Source of the DNA: a virus
Length of the DNA stretch: 26,548 bases
Virus record (IMG/VR): IMGVR_UViG_3300045049_000180
Coordinates: 1 to 26,548 of that record
Strand: one strand, 5' to 3'
Shown here in pieces: positions 7,243-12,113 of the stretch. The translations under genes and the position numbers were made by a program. The first letter of the stretch is position 1. Each line of letters opens with the position of its first letter. Under the pieces are notes generated by a model. The model saw only the letters and a program-made list of their open reading frames with translations. It was not told the DNA's origin and ran no database searches.

Positions 7243-7502
7243 CACGCGGCCTCCACCACATTAGCCGGAACGATCGGATGACGGAGGTACAGCTCCTCCA
7301 TCTTGCGGGCGACGTAATCTCTCGCCTCGGCGCGGTGATCGTCGCCGTTTTGGGTGGCGATGATCCGCGCCTCGCGGTGAATTTCATTCTCTTCAGCGGA
7401 GTGGGCATGGTGCCAATCGCTCATGGCGCGGGTCTTGCGGCAGGCGAAGTCCAAGGCGCTTTCGCCGACTTCTCTCTGCAGGGCATCCCAGGGCTTTTCC
7501 AT
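7242..7502 (-). CDS. Hypothetical protein, first gene of leftward operon
   Basis: Encodes 86 residues (MEKPWDALQREVGESALDFA at the start). It is the promoter-proximal gene of the leftward operon, where lambda carries N. It is not obviously Arg-rich at its N-terminus and does not look like an N antiterminator. A GGAG site lies 8 bases before the ATG. About 88 bases of leader with two strong hairpins separate it from the predicted transcription start. The function is unknown. Confidence 0.65.
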   Translation of the reverse strand: MEKPWDALQREVGESALDFACRKTRAMSDWHHAHSAEENEIHREARIIATQNGDDHRAEARDYVARKMEELYLRHPIVPANVVEAA

Positions 7503-7517
7503 CGCATCATCTCCGTT

Positions 7518-7590
7518 TCGGTACCGGCCCCAGCAAGGGGGAGAGGGGGGGGCAACCAGGGCCGGTACCGAGGTAAGCGGGATTGCTTAC
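7518..7590 (-). promoter_or_regulatory. Two-hairpin put-like leader RNA of the leftward operon
   Basis: The leader of the predicted leftward transcript begins with a 6-bp hairpin (7585-7590 with 7573-7578, 6-base loop). One unpaired base at 7572 follows, then a perfect 13-bp hairpin (7559-7571 with 7518-7530) with a 28-base C-rich loop in the RNA. Two stem-loops separated by a single unpaired base at the 5' end of an early transcript are the architecture of the put antitermination elements of phage HK022, which modify RNA polymerase directly. The arms are seen in the sequence; the antitermination function is inferred. Confidence 0.55.
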
Positions 7591-7597
7591 AGGGATG

Positions 7598-7626
7598 ATA
7601 GTGCGCTTGGCGCACGTATCTGTCAA
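7598..7626 (-). promoter_or_regulatory. Leftward early promoter (PL-like)
   Basis: On the minus strand a perfect TTGACA -35 box (7626-7621) is followed by a 17-base spacer and a weaker CACTAT -10 box (7603-7598). The operator at 7601-7615 lies in the spacer and touches the -10, so a bound repressor would block the promoter. The layout matches the rightward promoter base for base over much of its length (TTGAC, five bases, operator). The predicted start is near 7591, just at the first leader hairpin. Confidence 0.7.
7601..7615. promoter_or_regulatory. Operator OL1
   Basis: A 15-bp inverted repeat, GTGCGC-TTG-GCGCAC, with perfect arms. Read on the minus strand it differs from the operator at 8376-8390 at only one base. 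It overlaps the leftward promoter. The likely ligands are the CI-like repressor (7934-8305) and the Cro-like protein (8400-8594). Confidence 0.75.
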
Positions 7627-7635
7627 AAGAAATTT

Positions 7636-7650
7636 GTGCGCATTTCGCAC
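7636..7650. promoter_or_regulatory. Operator OL2
   Basis: A 15-bp repeat, GTGCGC-ATT-TCGCAC, with one arm mismatch. It starts exactly 35 bases after OL1, upstream of the leftward -35 box. The same 35-base spacing separates the two rightward operators, which suggests cooperative binding of repressor dimers on the same helical face. Confidence 0.7.
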
Positions 7651-7770
7651 TTTTTTATACGTGATGGTTGTCACAAGATAATCTGACCAAAATGTGTCAT
7701 GATGACCAATGGTGGGCGATTTCGCTGCAATAACACCTTATGGGTGTGTCGCCCGAAGGGAGATCATGCT

Positions 7771-8010
7771 GTGTCCGACAGAGCAAGCCAAGGCGATGCT
7801 TCTATCGTCGCCGCGCAAAACGATCTGGAAGAAGTGGTTGATGGGTATGGGCACCTAGACGAGCGAGACAAGAAAATTATCCGCTCTGCCATTACAGCCC
7901 TTTTAATCAGCCATCAAAAAACGGCTCGGGTGGTCAGCTTCTCTTGTGCGCCGCAGCGATGGCAAAGGATTCAACCAGGCGTAAAACGGATACGGCATCT
8001 TCTTCGTTAA
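7771..8010 (+). CDS. Possible small protein gene convergent with the repressor
   Basis: An open frame of 79 residues from GTG at 7771, preceded by AAGGGAG 8 bases upstream. The protein looks real in its first two thirds (NDLEEVVDGYGHLDERDKKI, then a hydrophobic helix), while the last part becomes basic and runs antisense into the end of the repressor gene for 77 bases. It lies between OL and cI, where lambda carries rex genes. An ATG-initiated frame from 7699 has no good ribosome-binding site. No family is recognised; the open frame could be partly fortuitous. Confidence 0.4.
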   Translation: MSDRASQGDASIVAAQNDLEEVVDGYGHLDERDKKIIRSAITALLISHQKTARVVSFSCAPQRWQRIQPGVKRIRHLLR

Positions 8011-8305
8011 GTTCCCTGAAGTTTTTGATCAGGGTGACCTCTCTTGGGGACGAAGCAGTTAACTGCGGGTCCATAAAAAGCTGTGCCGGATCGATTCTTA
8101 AGGCATCAGCTATATGGTAGATTGTTGGCTCGCACAGATTGTCTACGCCCCTCTCAAGCTTTGAGATGCGCGTTCTGTCAGAATTTTCCCCAAGACGGTC
8201 TGCTAGCTGTTCCTGCGTAAGGTTTCTGGCTTTACGCCATTCTCGCATATAGTGGCGAGCAACCTTTTCGGCTTCTGGTCGGCCAGCTCTTATAGCTATG
8301 TTCAT
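7934..8305 (-). CDS. CI-like repressor, XRE helix-turn-helix, short form
   Basis: Encodes 123 residues. Residues about 20-78 form an XRE-type helix-turn-helix domain (MREWRKARNLTQEQLADRLG, then SKLERG and PTIYHIADALRIDPAQLF). The remaining roughly 45 residues are a short helical tail with no S24/LexA-type peptidase, so induction by RecA-promoted self-cleavage as in lambda is not expected. It is divergent from the Cro-like gene across the two operators at 8341-8390, which identifies it as the lysogeny repressor. The weak promoter in front, with an operator over its -35, suggests autoregulation. Confidence 0.85.
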   Translation of the reverse strand: MNIAIRAGRPEAEKVARHYMREWRKARNLTQEQLADRLGENSDRTRISKLERGVDNLCEPTIYHIADALRIDPAQLFMDPQLTASSPREVTLIKNFRELNEEDAVSVLRLVESFAIAAAHKRS

Positions 8306-8324
8306 AAATCCAGTATGCCAATCC

Positions 8325-8353
8325 TTATAAAAAATGAGCAGAGCGCCACGCGC
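8325..8353 (-). promoter_or_regulatory. Repressor maintenance promoter (PRM-like)
   Basis: On the minus strand a TTATAA -10 (8330-8325) lies 17 bases from a poor -35 (GCGCGT, 8353-8348). The poor -35 lies entirely within operator OR2 (8341-8355). A weak promoter with an operator at -35 is the arrangement by which lambda CI activates its own transcription. The predicted start near 8318 leaves only a short leader before the repressor ATG at 8305, without a clear ribosome-binding site. Confidence 0.5.
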
Positions 8354-8355
8354 AC
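8341..8355. promoter_or_regulatory. Operator OR2
   Basis: A 15-bp repeat, GAGCGC-CAC-GCGCAC, with one arm mismatch to the consensus GTGCGC-NNN-GCGCAC. It starts 35 bases before OR1 and overlaps the -35 of the repressor promoter, where bound repressor could activate transcription. Confidence 0.65.
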
Positions 8356-8364
8356 AAAAACCGC

Positions 8365-8393
8365 TTGACTGGAACGTGCGTCAAGCGCACAAA
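8365..8393 (+). promoter_or_regulatory. Rightward early promoter (PR-like)
   Basis: TTGACT (8365-8370) is followed by a 17-base spacer and a weak -10 near 8388-8393; AAATAG at 8391-8396 is an alternative. Operator OR1 fills the spacer. It aligns with the leftward promoter over the -35 and operator. The predicted start, 8399-8401, coincides with the ATG of the Cro-like gene at 8400, so its mRNA would be leaderless. Confidence 0.6.
8376..8390. promoter_or_regulatory. Operator OR1
   Basis: A 15-bp repeat, GTGCGT-CAA-GCGCAC, with one arm mismatch, located between the -35 and -10 of the rightward promoter. Bound repressor would block the early rightward operon. Confidence 0.72.
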
Positions 8394-8399
8394 TAGCGT

Positions 8400-8594
8400 A
8401 TGGATACTCTCGCCAAATACCTTTCGGACCATCGCATCACCGACGAGGATTTCGCCAAGTCGGTTGGTTGCCACCGAACTCGTATCAACAGAATCAAACG
8501 TGGAAAGGCGAAGCCCAGCCTTGATCTGGCAATAAAGATCGAGCGCATCACCGAAGGAGAAATTCCAGCTTCATCGTTTAGCGAGGCCGCATGA
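8400..8594 (+). CDS. Cro-like helix-turn-helix regulator
   Basis: Encodes 64 residues. The helix-turn-helix spans about residues 14-38 (DEDFAKSVGCHRTRINRIKRG), followed by PSLDLAIKIERITEGEI, the usual layout of Cro/YdaS-type proteins. It is the first gene of the rightward operon, divergent from the repressor and downstream of OR1. There is no ribosome-binding site, and the predicted transcription start falls on the ATG, so it is probably translated from a leaderless message. Its expected role is to repress the repressor promoter and commit to lytic growth. Confidence 0.88.
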   Translation: MDTLAKYLSDHRITDEDFAKSVGCHRTRINRIKRGKAKPSLDLAIKIERITEGEIPASSFSEAA

Positions 8595-8800
8595 TGCACG
8601 AAGACGGCTTCAGCCCTTACGGCAGCGGCGAAACGCCAATTCTTCCGCGAGATCCGGTTGATCTTCTGCGCAGGGCCGAAGAGGCGCTTGATCGCGTCGA
8701 TGAGATCCTTGCGCAGGTCAATGGAGGAAAAAATTTTGACTTCGCTGGTGACCATTTTGTGGTCATGGAACCGATCATCGCGAGGTCGCAATGCCTCTAG
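8591..8800 (+). CDS. Hypothetical protein
   Basis: Encodes 69 residues, with a helical middle (DLLRRAEEALDRVDEILAQV) and no recognised family. The ATGA overlap with the end of the Cro-like gene shows co-translation; a second ATG follows immediately at 8594. It lies where lambda has cII, but no helix-turn-helix is seen, so I do not call it CII. Confidence 0.65.
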   Translation: MMHEDGFSPYGSGETPILPRDPVDLLRRAEEALDRVDEILAQVNGGKNFDFAGDHFVVMEPIIARSQCL

Positions 8801-8973
8801 CCGCGACACTCGGCCACATCCGGCCTGTCCGACGCAGCTTTAAGCGCGCGGGCTTCCTGCAAGCTTTCAAGAACCCTTCTGACTGCCTCTCCGAGCGGCG
8901 CAATTCGGCGCTGTCTCTGCCCCGAGCCGGTTTCGACGGTCTCGGGGGTATCTCGGTGGTCGGTCAATCGCAT
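8797..8973 (-). CDS. Possible antisense small protein gene filling the 8801-9021 gap
   Basis: A 58-codon minus-strand frame (MRLTDHRDTPETVETGSGQR, then an amphipathic helix EAVRRVLESLQEARALKAA) is preceded by GGAG 7 bases before its ATG. It exactly fills an otherwise empty gap between two rightward genes and points against them. Its composition looks more like a protein than the open rightward extension of the next gene. The ribosome-binding site lies in one arm of the inverted repeat at 8977-9019. The alternative is that the gap is untranslated leader RNA. Confidence 0.42.
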   Translation of the reverse strand: MRLTDHRDTPETVETGSGQRQRRIAPLGEAVRRVLESLQEARALKAASDRPDVAECRG

Positions 8974-8976
8974 GGC

Positions 8977-9019
8977 AATGCTCCGCTGCAAGCAAGCCGA
9001 AACTACCAAGCGGAGCATT
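8977..9019. repeat. 11-bp inverted repeat carrying two divergent ribosome-binding sites
   Basis: The arms AATGCTCCGCT (8977-8987) and AGCGGAGCATT (9009-9019) are perfect inverted copies separated by 21 bases. Each arm provides the GGAG ribosome-binding site of the adjacent divergent ATG (8973 minus, 9022 plus), with spacings of 7 and 6 bases. In a rightward transcript it can fold into a hairpin that hides the site of the gene at 9022; as DNA it could be an operator. Confidence 0.7.
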
Positions 9020-9021
9020 CA

Positions 9022-9489
9022 ATGTACGGTGACAACCGCAACAATAATTTGTTGAGGCGTTTACAATCTGGCATATGCAAGGTGTCGATTGCGCGCGCGC
9101 TCACTGAGGACCTTTACGGCCTTCGCAAGCCCGCTGCCGTTCTTTCCGGTGATTTGGACTGCCACGAAAATACGGCCCGAAACTACCTTGCAGGCGTTAC
9201 AGAGCCCAAGGCATCCGAGCTTGCCAAGCTTGCCAAACTTCAGCGGTACCCAACGCTAGGCGAGTTGCTGAAGAAAGCCTTCATTCCCGATTGTACCACG
9301 CTAGACGAAGACCTTGAAGCTCTCCGCCTATTACAGGCGCGCGTTGAGGCTCGTCTCCGAGAGGAGCTTGCCCATGTTCACCCTGATCTGTCGATTTCTG
9401 GCCAACTACCACAGGCGCTTATCGACCGATCTTTTGAGCGAGTCCGACACGCTCAACGAACGGGCGGCTCATCATCGCGCAAGGGCTGA
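9022..9489 (+). CDS. Putative regulatory protein with helix-turn-helix-like region
   Basis: Encodes 155 residues from the ATG at 9022, which has GGAG 6 bases upstream; an open frame to 8791 without a ribosome-binding site is rejected. Residues about 15-60 (SIARALTEDLYGLRKPAAVL, then DLDCHENTARNYLAGVTEPK) look like a helix-turn-helix DNA-binding region resembling phage regulators. The C-terminal half is helical (DEDLEALRLLQARVEARLRE). It would act early in the rightward operon. No precise family is recognised. Its translation may be limited by the hairpin at 8977-9019. Confidence 0.7.
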   Translation: MYGDNRNNNLLRRLQSGICKVSIARALTEDLYGLRKPAAVLSGDLDCHENTARNYLAGVTEPKASELAKLAKLQRYPTLGELLKKAFIPDCTTLDEDLEALRLLQARVEARLREELAHVHPDLSISGQLPQALIDRSFERVRHAQRTGGSSSRKG

Positions 9490-9538
9490 GTTCTGGTCTA
9501 GGCGTGCATACCGTTCGGCTAAGGCCGGGAGAATCTAA
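9374..9538 (+). CDS. Small basic protein overlapping the previous gene
   Basis: Encodes 54 residues from the ATG at 9374, preceded by GAGGAG 7 bases upstream, inside the end of the previous gene (116-base overlap in another frame). It begins with a short hydrophobic stretch (MFTLICRFLANYHRRL) and continues with many Arg and Ala residues (ERAAHHRARAEFWSRRAY). A small membrane-associated or RNA-binding protein is possible. The function is unknown. Confidence 0.55.
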   Translation: MFTLICRFLANYHRRLSTDLLSESDTLNERAAHHRARAEFWSRRAYRSAKAGRI

Positions 9539-9540
9539 CC

Positions 9541-9642
9541 ATGTGGTTCGTATTCGGAATTGTCCTTGGGTTCGGCGCCGGAATCATTGCAACGGTTTCC
9601 GCGATTCGCTGGGCGATTTCTGATCAGTGCCACGACGCTTGA
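9541..9642 (+). CDS. 33-residue single-pass membrane protein
   Basis: A short gene encoding MWFVFGIVLGFGAGIIATVS followed by AIRWAISDQCHDA. Residues 2-24 form one transmembrane helix. GGGAG lies 9 bases before the ATG, and the gene starts 2 bases after the previous stop. Small membrane proteins of this size are common in phage early operons, for example as superinfection-exclusion or host-takeover factors; the function here is unknown. Confidence 0.6.
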   Translation: MWFVFGIVLGFGAGIIATVSAIRWAISDQCHDA

Positions 9643-9656
9643 TGGAGGATGTGATC

Positions 9657-10019
9657 ATGAGACTTCCGCCTGCAGTTCGAAAACTCAACAAGATGCTCGA
9701 TGAAAAGGGCGGACGCCTAACCTATTGCAAGGGTCAGAAGGTCTACGGCCATCGCCGTCTCATGCAGGAGCGCCGCGATACCTTCGCCGCTGGCTTGCGC
9801 GAGGTCTACGGCACCACTGAGGTCATTCCGGTTGCCGAGGTTGTCGCAATTCCCTCTGCCGAGCGCGCTGGGCGCTATGGCCGTGTTGCCTGCCTCACTG
9901 TGGCGGCTATTGGTCTTGCCGCCGCTGTCGCCCTCCGCATCGCCCCGAACAGCCTCTGGGGCCTCGTTCTCGCGTCTGGCGTCGCCATTACCGGCGCCGA
10001 AGGTCTGGGGGTGCTGTGA
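9657..10019 (+). CDS. Hypothetical protein with C-terminal membrane segments
   Basis: Encodes 120 residues from the ATG at 9657 with GGAGG 8 bases upstream (another ATG at 9642 is possible). The N-terminal part is basic (MRLPPAVRKLNKMLDEKGGR). The C-terminal third contains two hydrophobic segments separated by a short PNS turn (VACLTVAAIGLAAAVALRI and LWGLVLASGVAITGA), which would form a membrane hairpin. Its stop overlaps the next ATG (TGATG). No family is recognised. Confidence 0.65.
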   Translation: MRLPPAVRKLNKMLDEKGGRLTYCKGQKVYGHRRLMQERRDTFAAGLREVYGTTEVIPVAEVVAIPSAERAGRYGRVACLTVAAIGLAAAVALRIAPNSLWGLVLASGVAITGAEGLGVL

Positions 10020-10420
10020 TGAACAAGCCGACGCTCATTCACCTGAAGGTTCTGCAGCGGATGCACCGCTTGTTCGGAGACGCCGTATTCACCACGGAAG
10101 AATGCGCCGTTGCCATGAGCGGGACGCAGAAAGCCATGTCTTCCTATCTTAGCACAATCGTTCGGGATGGCGGCATGGAGAGAGTCCAGCCAGGACTATT
10201 CCGGGTGATCCGCACGCACCTTAAAACCCCCGTCGCCATCCCTTTTGTCGAGAAGAGGGTACAGATCGAACCGCGCCGGCCCGTGCAGTCGTTCGTCATC
10301 CACCTGAAAGACCATCTGGAAGCGCAAGAAGAGAAGCGCCGCCGCCGCAACCGACAACTGGCCCGTCTTCCGCATTCCATCCCATATCCCACCACTGAAC
10401 GCCTTCGGGCCGGGCGGTGA
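10019..10420 (+). CDS. Hypothetical protein with winged-helix-like N-terminus
   Basis: Encodes 133 residues. The N-terminal 60 residues (LKVLQRMHRLFGDAVFTTEE, then AMSSYLSTIVRDGGMERVQPG, then LFRV) have the helix-helix-strand pattern of a winged-helix DNA-binding domain. The C-terminal part is Arg-rich (EAQEEKRRRRNRQLARLP). It starts at ATG 10019, overlapping the previous stop by one base. It is probably a DNA-binding regulator; no specific family is assigned. Confidence 0.62.
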   Translation: MNKPTLIHLKVLQRMHRLFGDAVFTTEECAVAMSGTQKAMSSYLSTIVRDGGMERVQPGLFRVIRTHLKTPVAIPFVEKRVQIEPRRPVQSFVIHLKDHLEAQEEKRRRRNRQLARLPHSIPYPTTERLRAGR

Positions 10421-10422
10421 TT

Positions 10423-10623
10423 ATGGATCGAATCCTTCACTTCATCGCCCAAGCCATTTGGGGCGCCAGCGCGGCCGGAACCTTTGCGGTTATTGCCTAC
10501 GGTCTCTGCTTCATCGCAGCCGAAGCCCTGCGCTATTGGCGAGCTGAGCGCAATTTCCGCCGCTTCACCGAAAGCGAAAAGAAGATCGTCCGCAATGTCG
10601 GGAGACACGGACTTTTGTACTAA
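10423..10623 (+). CDS. Small membrane protein
   Basis: Encodes 66 residues. A hydrophobic stretch from about residue 10 to 35 (IWGASAAGTFAVIAYGLCFI) forms one transmembrane segment, followed by a basic cytoplasmic tail (RYWRAERNFRRFTESEKK). The start is ATG 10423; GTG at 10417 overlapping the previous stop is an alternative. The function is unknown. Confidence 0.62.
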   Translation: MDRILHFIAQAIWGASAAGTFAVIAYGLCFIAAEALRYWRAERNFRRFTESEKKIVRNVGRHGLLY

Positions 10624-10888
10624 GCGCGCCCAGCTGCTGCCTTTCCATGGAAAAGCGAGGCAGCAGCCCTGAGCGCCGAGGCGGTGTCCTTCGTGACGGT
10701 CGGCACCGCCTCACCTAATGCAGTTAGGGGAACGGCCTGGGAGGCGAAAGCCGATAGGACCAGCAGCGTTGGTGAAATGTGGATAGCCAACGTCCGTGTG
10801 ACCAGCCGCCGAGCGAGACAGTCCCCGCCTAAAAACCGTGCCAGCCGGCCGCTGGTTCACTGAACGAAGTTACCGAGGATGAAGCGAC
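10624..10888 (+). other. Gene-free stretch with a series of hairpins
   Basis: I see no gene in this stretch, which leads to the ATG at 10889. Successive inverted repeats are visible: 10633-10642 with 10658-10667 (10 bp), 10678-10686 with 10704-10712 (9 bp), 10714-10718 with 10724-10728 (5 bp), 10767-10772 with 10787-10792 (6 bp) and 10841-10845 with 10851-10855 (5 bp). None has a following T-run, so they are not obvious intrinsic terminators. It may be a structured leader or a small RNA. Confidence 0.55.
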
Positions 10889-11119
10889 ATGAAAATACTA
10901 AGCTATAACGAGTGTGCAGAGCGGGCCGGCATTGCCCGGCGTAGCTTCGAGCGCATGATTGCGGACGGCAAAGGTCCGCCCGTCGTCGAGATTACGGACC
11001 GGCGCCGCGGCGTCATCGAGGACGACTTCAACAACTGGCTCCTTAGCCGCCGTCGCCCGGTTGGGATCGATCCGAACCCGCCGAAGAGCGGACCCGGCCG
11101 GCAAGAACGCGAGCAATGA
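10889..11119 (+). CDS. AlpA/excisionase-like DNA-binding protein
   Basis: Encodes 76 residues. ILSYNECAERAGIARRSFER at residues 3-22 is the typical start of AlpA/MerR-type small helix-turn-helix proteins, followed by the wing-like GKGPPVVEITDRRRGVIEDD and a helix NNWLLSRRR. These act as excisionase or transcription factors in phages. GAGGAT precedes the ATG by 8 bases. The TGA stop may be bypassed: a second reading frame with good coding character continues for about 36 codons to 11225. Confidence 0.75.
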   Translation: MKILSYNECAERAGIARRSFERMIADGKGPPVVEITDRRRGVIEDDFNNWLLSRRRPVGIDPNPPKSGPGRQEREQ

Positions 11120-11225
11120 CCATCCTTCGCCAATTTCTCCGACCTATGCCGACCGCCTGCGCGAGAACGGCGCTGTACTGGATGACATCCAGGATCTGCT
11201 CGGCAGGCTGAACGGCAAGATTTGA
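11061..11225 (+). other. Out-of-frame coding-like extension after the AlpA-like gene
   Basis: In the +1 frame relative to the AlpA-like gene, the segment after its TGA encodes a protein-like stretch (SPTYADRLRENGAVLDDIQD then LLGRLNGKI) with GC-rich third positions, ending at TGA 11223-11225. There is no ATG, GTG or good ribosome-binding site in that frame; only a TTG at 11061 without a site. It may be the remnant of a longer gene broken by a frameshift, a +1 frameshift product at CAA-TGA-C, or a sequencing error. Confidence 0.4.
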
Positions 11226-11346
11226 ATTCAGAAAGACCGTGGGTTTCTCCACGGCAGGCAGGAACCGGCCTCAAGCGGTAAAGAGGCGAGTGATCATAGC
11301 CCCAGGAGATGGAAGGTCTCCACCCGTAAACCATCAGGAGGCGCAC
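11226..11346 (+). other. Short untranslated leader with hairpins
   Basis: No gene is seen. It contains a perfect hairpin CCGTGG/CCACGG (11237-11242 with 11249-11254) and smaller repeats (GCCTC/GAGGC and GGAGA/TCTCC) before an AGGAGG site that serves the tiny frame at 11347. It lacks T-runs. It looks like a structured leader rather than a terminator. Confidence 0.4.
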
Positions 11347-11379
11347 ATGACCCAATGCATTGCGAAACGATCTTCATGA
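11347..11379 (+). CDS. Possible 10-codon leader peptide
   Basis: MTQCIAKRSS, with a strong AGGAGG site 5 bases before the ATG. Its stop overlaps the start of a second tiny frame (ATGA at 11376-11379). The ribosome-binding site is as strong as any in the window, yet no longer gene follows. It may be a leader peptide tied to the structured RNA downstream, or a remnant of a deleted gene. Confidence 0.3.
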   Translation: MTQCIAKRSS

Positions 11380-11420
11380 CGCGCCACTCCACCCGCCGCC
11401 ACGGATCGGACGTGGACTAG
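11376..11420 (+). CDS. Possible 14-codon coupled peptide
   Basis: MTRHSTRRHGSDVD, starting in an ATGA overlap with the preceding tiny frame and rich in Arg and His codons. It ends 23 bases before a strong hairpin (11443-11475). The order (tiny frame, then hairpin) resembles translation-controlled attenuators, but there is no proof of translation. Confidence 0.22.
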   Translation: MTRHSTRRHGSDVD

Positions 11421-11435
11421 GCGACACACCCTTTC

Positions 11436-11640
11436 CCCAACAGCCCGAGCGACAGCCTGAAAACTGTCCTCGGGCATCAAGGGTAGAAAGGCAATTTTGC
11501 GAAGCGCACAAAACCGGACTGGCCGCCTTTACGCGGTTGGACGCGCACCGGGAGTAGTGGCCATCACGAGCGCCGGCATACGTCCCGGAGTGCCGCGATG
11601 GATTGGCTGAGTGCACCGGCCCGCTTCGCAAAGTTGCCAA
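11436..11640 (+). ncRNA. Candidate structured RNA or leader upstream of 11662
   Basis: Two elements stand out in this gene-free stretch. A hairpin at 11443-11475 has a 7-bp stem, a one-base bulge, a 5-bp stem and an 8-base loop. A long-range stem pairs 11490-11506 with 11622-11638 over 17 positions (16 Watson-Crick pairs and one G-U) and encloses 115 bases. Inside it are further nested pairings: 11545-11553 with 11583-11593 (9 pairs around a 2-base bulge) and 11523-11526 with 11533-11536. This much nested pairing is unlikely by chance. It is either an independent small RNA or a 5' leader of the gene at 11662. The strand is assumed from the operon. Confidence 0.5.
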
Positions 11641-11661
11641 GACTTGAACCGAGAGGACAAC

Positions 11662-11859
11662 ATGACCGGCCGCCCATTTTTTCCGCGCCCTTGCAGCGTC
11701 ACCATTGAGCAAGCCGACTGGTTGACGGACTGCATCCGTCGCCGAGGCTTGGCGCGCGCTCGGGTTTTAGGGCGGCGCATCGGTCTAGATCATAACCAAG
11801 TTCTCTACTTCTACCTAGAAAACAAGGATTTCATCCAGCGTAAGGATGTGGCCGCATGA
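11662..11859 (+). CDS. Small hypothetical DNA-binding-like protein
   Basis: Encodes 65 residues from the ATG at 11662, with GAGAGGA about 5 bases upstream. Residues 14-50 (SVTIEQADWLTDCIRRRGLA, then RARVLGRRIGLDHNQVLYFY) resemble a helix-turn-helix. An open extension upstream lies inside the structured RNA and is rejected. It is coupled to the next gene by ATGA. Confidence 0.6.
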   Translation: MTGRPFFPRPCSVTIEQADWLTDCIRRRGLARARVLGRRIGLDHNQVLYFYLENKDFIQRKDVAA

Positions 11860-12113
11860 AGCCCTCGACGCGCCTAGACTCCCGTCTCTTCACTGTCCGC
11901 CACCCCATAACCGATACAAACGGCTATGTCACGGGAGAGCATGTCTTCGAGCTGCAGTTCGGCTACGAGCAGGGGCGCGCTGTTGAAGTAGCCTTCGCCG
12001 GCCGTGGAAAGCTGGGATCGGGTTTGGACTTTATGCTTCTAGATGTGGGGCTGTGGCTTTCGAGAATACTGCAAAATCGCGACCCGATGACGGGCGCGGA
12101 GTACCTGCAATGA
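11856..12113 (+). CDS. Hypothetical protein, possible TSCPD-like domain
   Basis: Encodes 85 residues. The pattern EHVFELQFGYEQGRAVEVAF-x-GRGKLGSGLDFMLLDVGLWL, with a strand-rich start and a helix near the C-terminus, is reminiscent of the small phage proteins related to the TSCPD domain of ribonucleotide reductases, but the family's Cys motif is absent. No function is assigned. It is coupled at both ends by ATGA. Confidence 0.6.
   Translation: MKPSTRLDSRLFTVRHPITDTNGYVTGEHVFELQFGYEQGRAVEVAFAGRGKLGSGLDFMLLDVGLWLSRILQNRDPMTGAEYLQ

Noticed and set aside
8791-9021. N-terminal extension of the gene at 9022
   Set aside because: The extension has no ribosome-binding site and unusual composition; the ATG at 9022 has GGAG at good spacing.
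10633-10712. Hairpins as intrinsic terminators
   Set aside because: No T-run follows either stem and the operon appears to continue, so I describe them as structured leader only.
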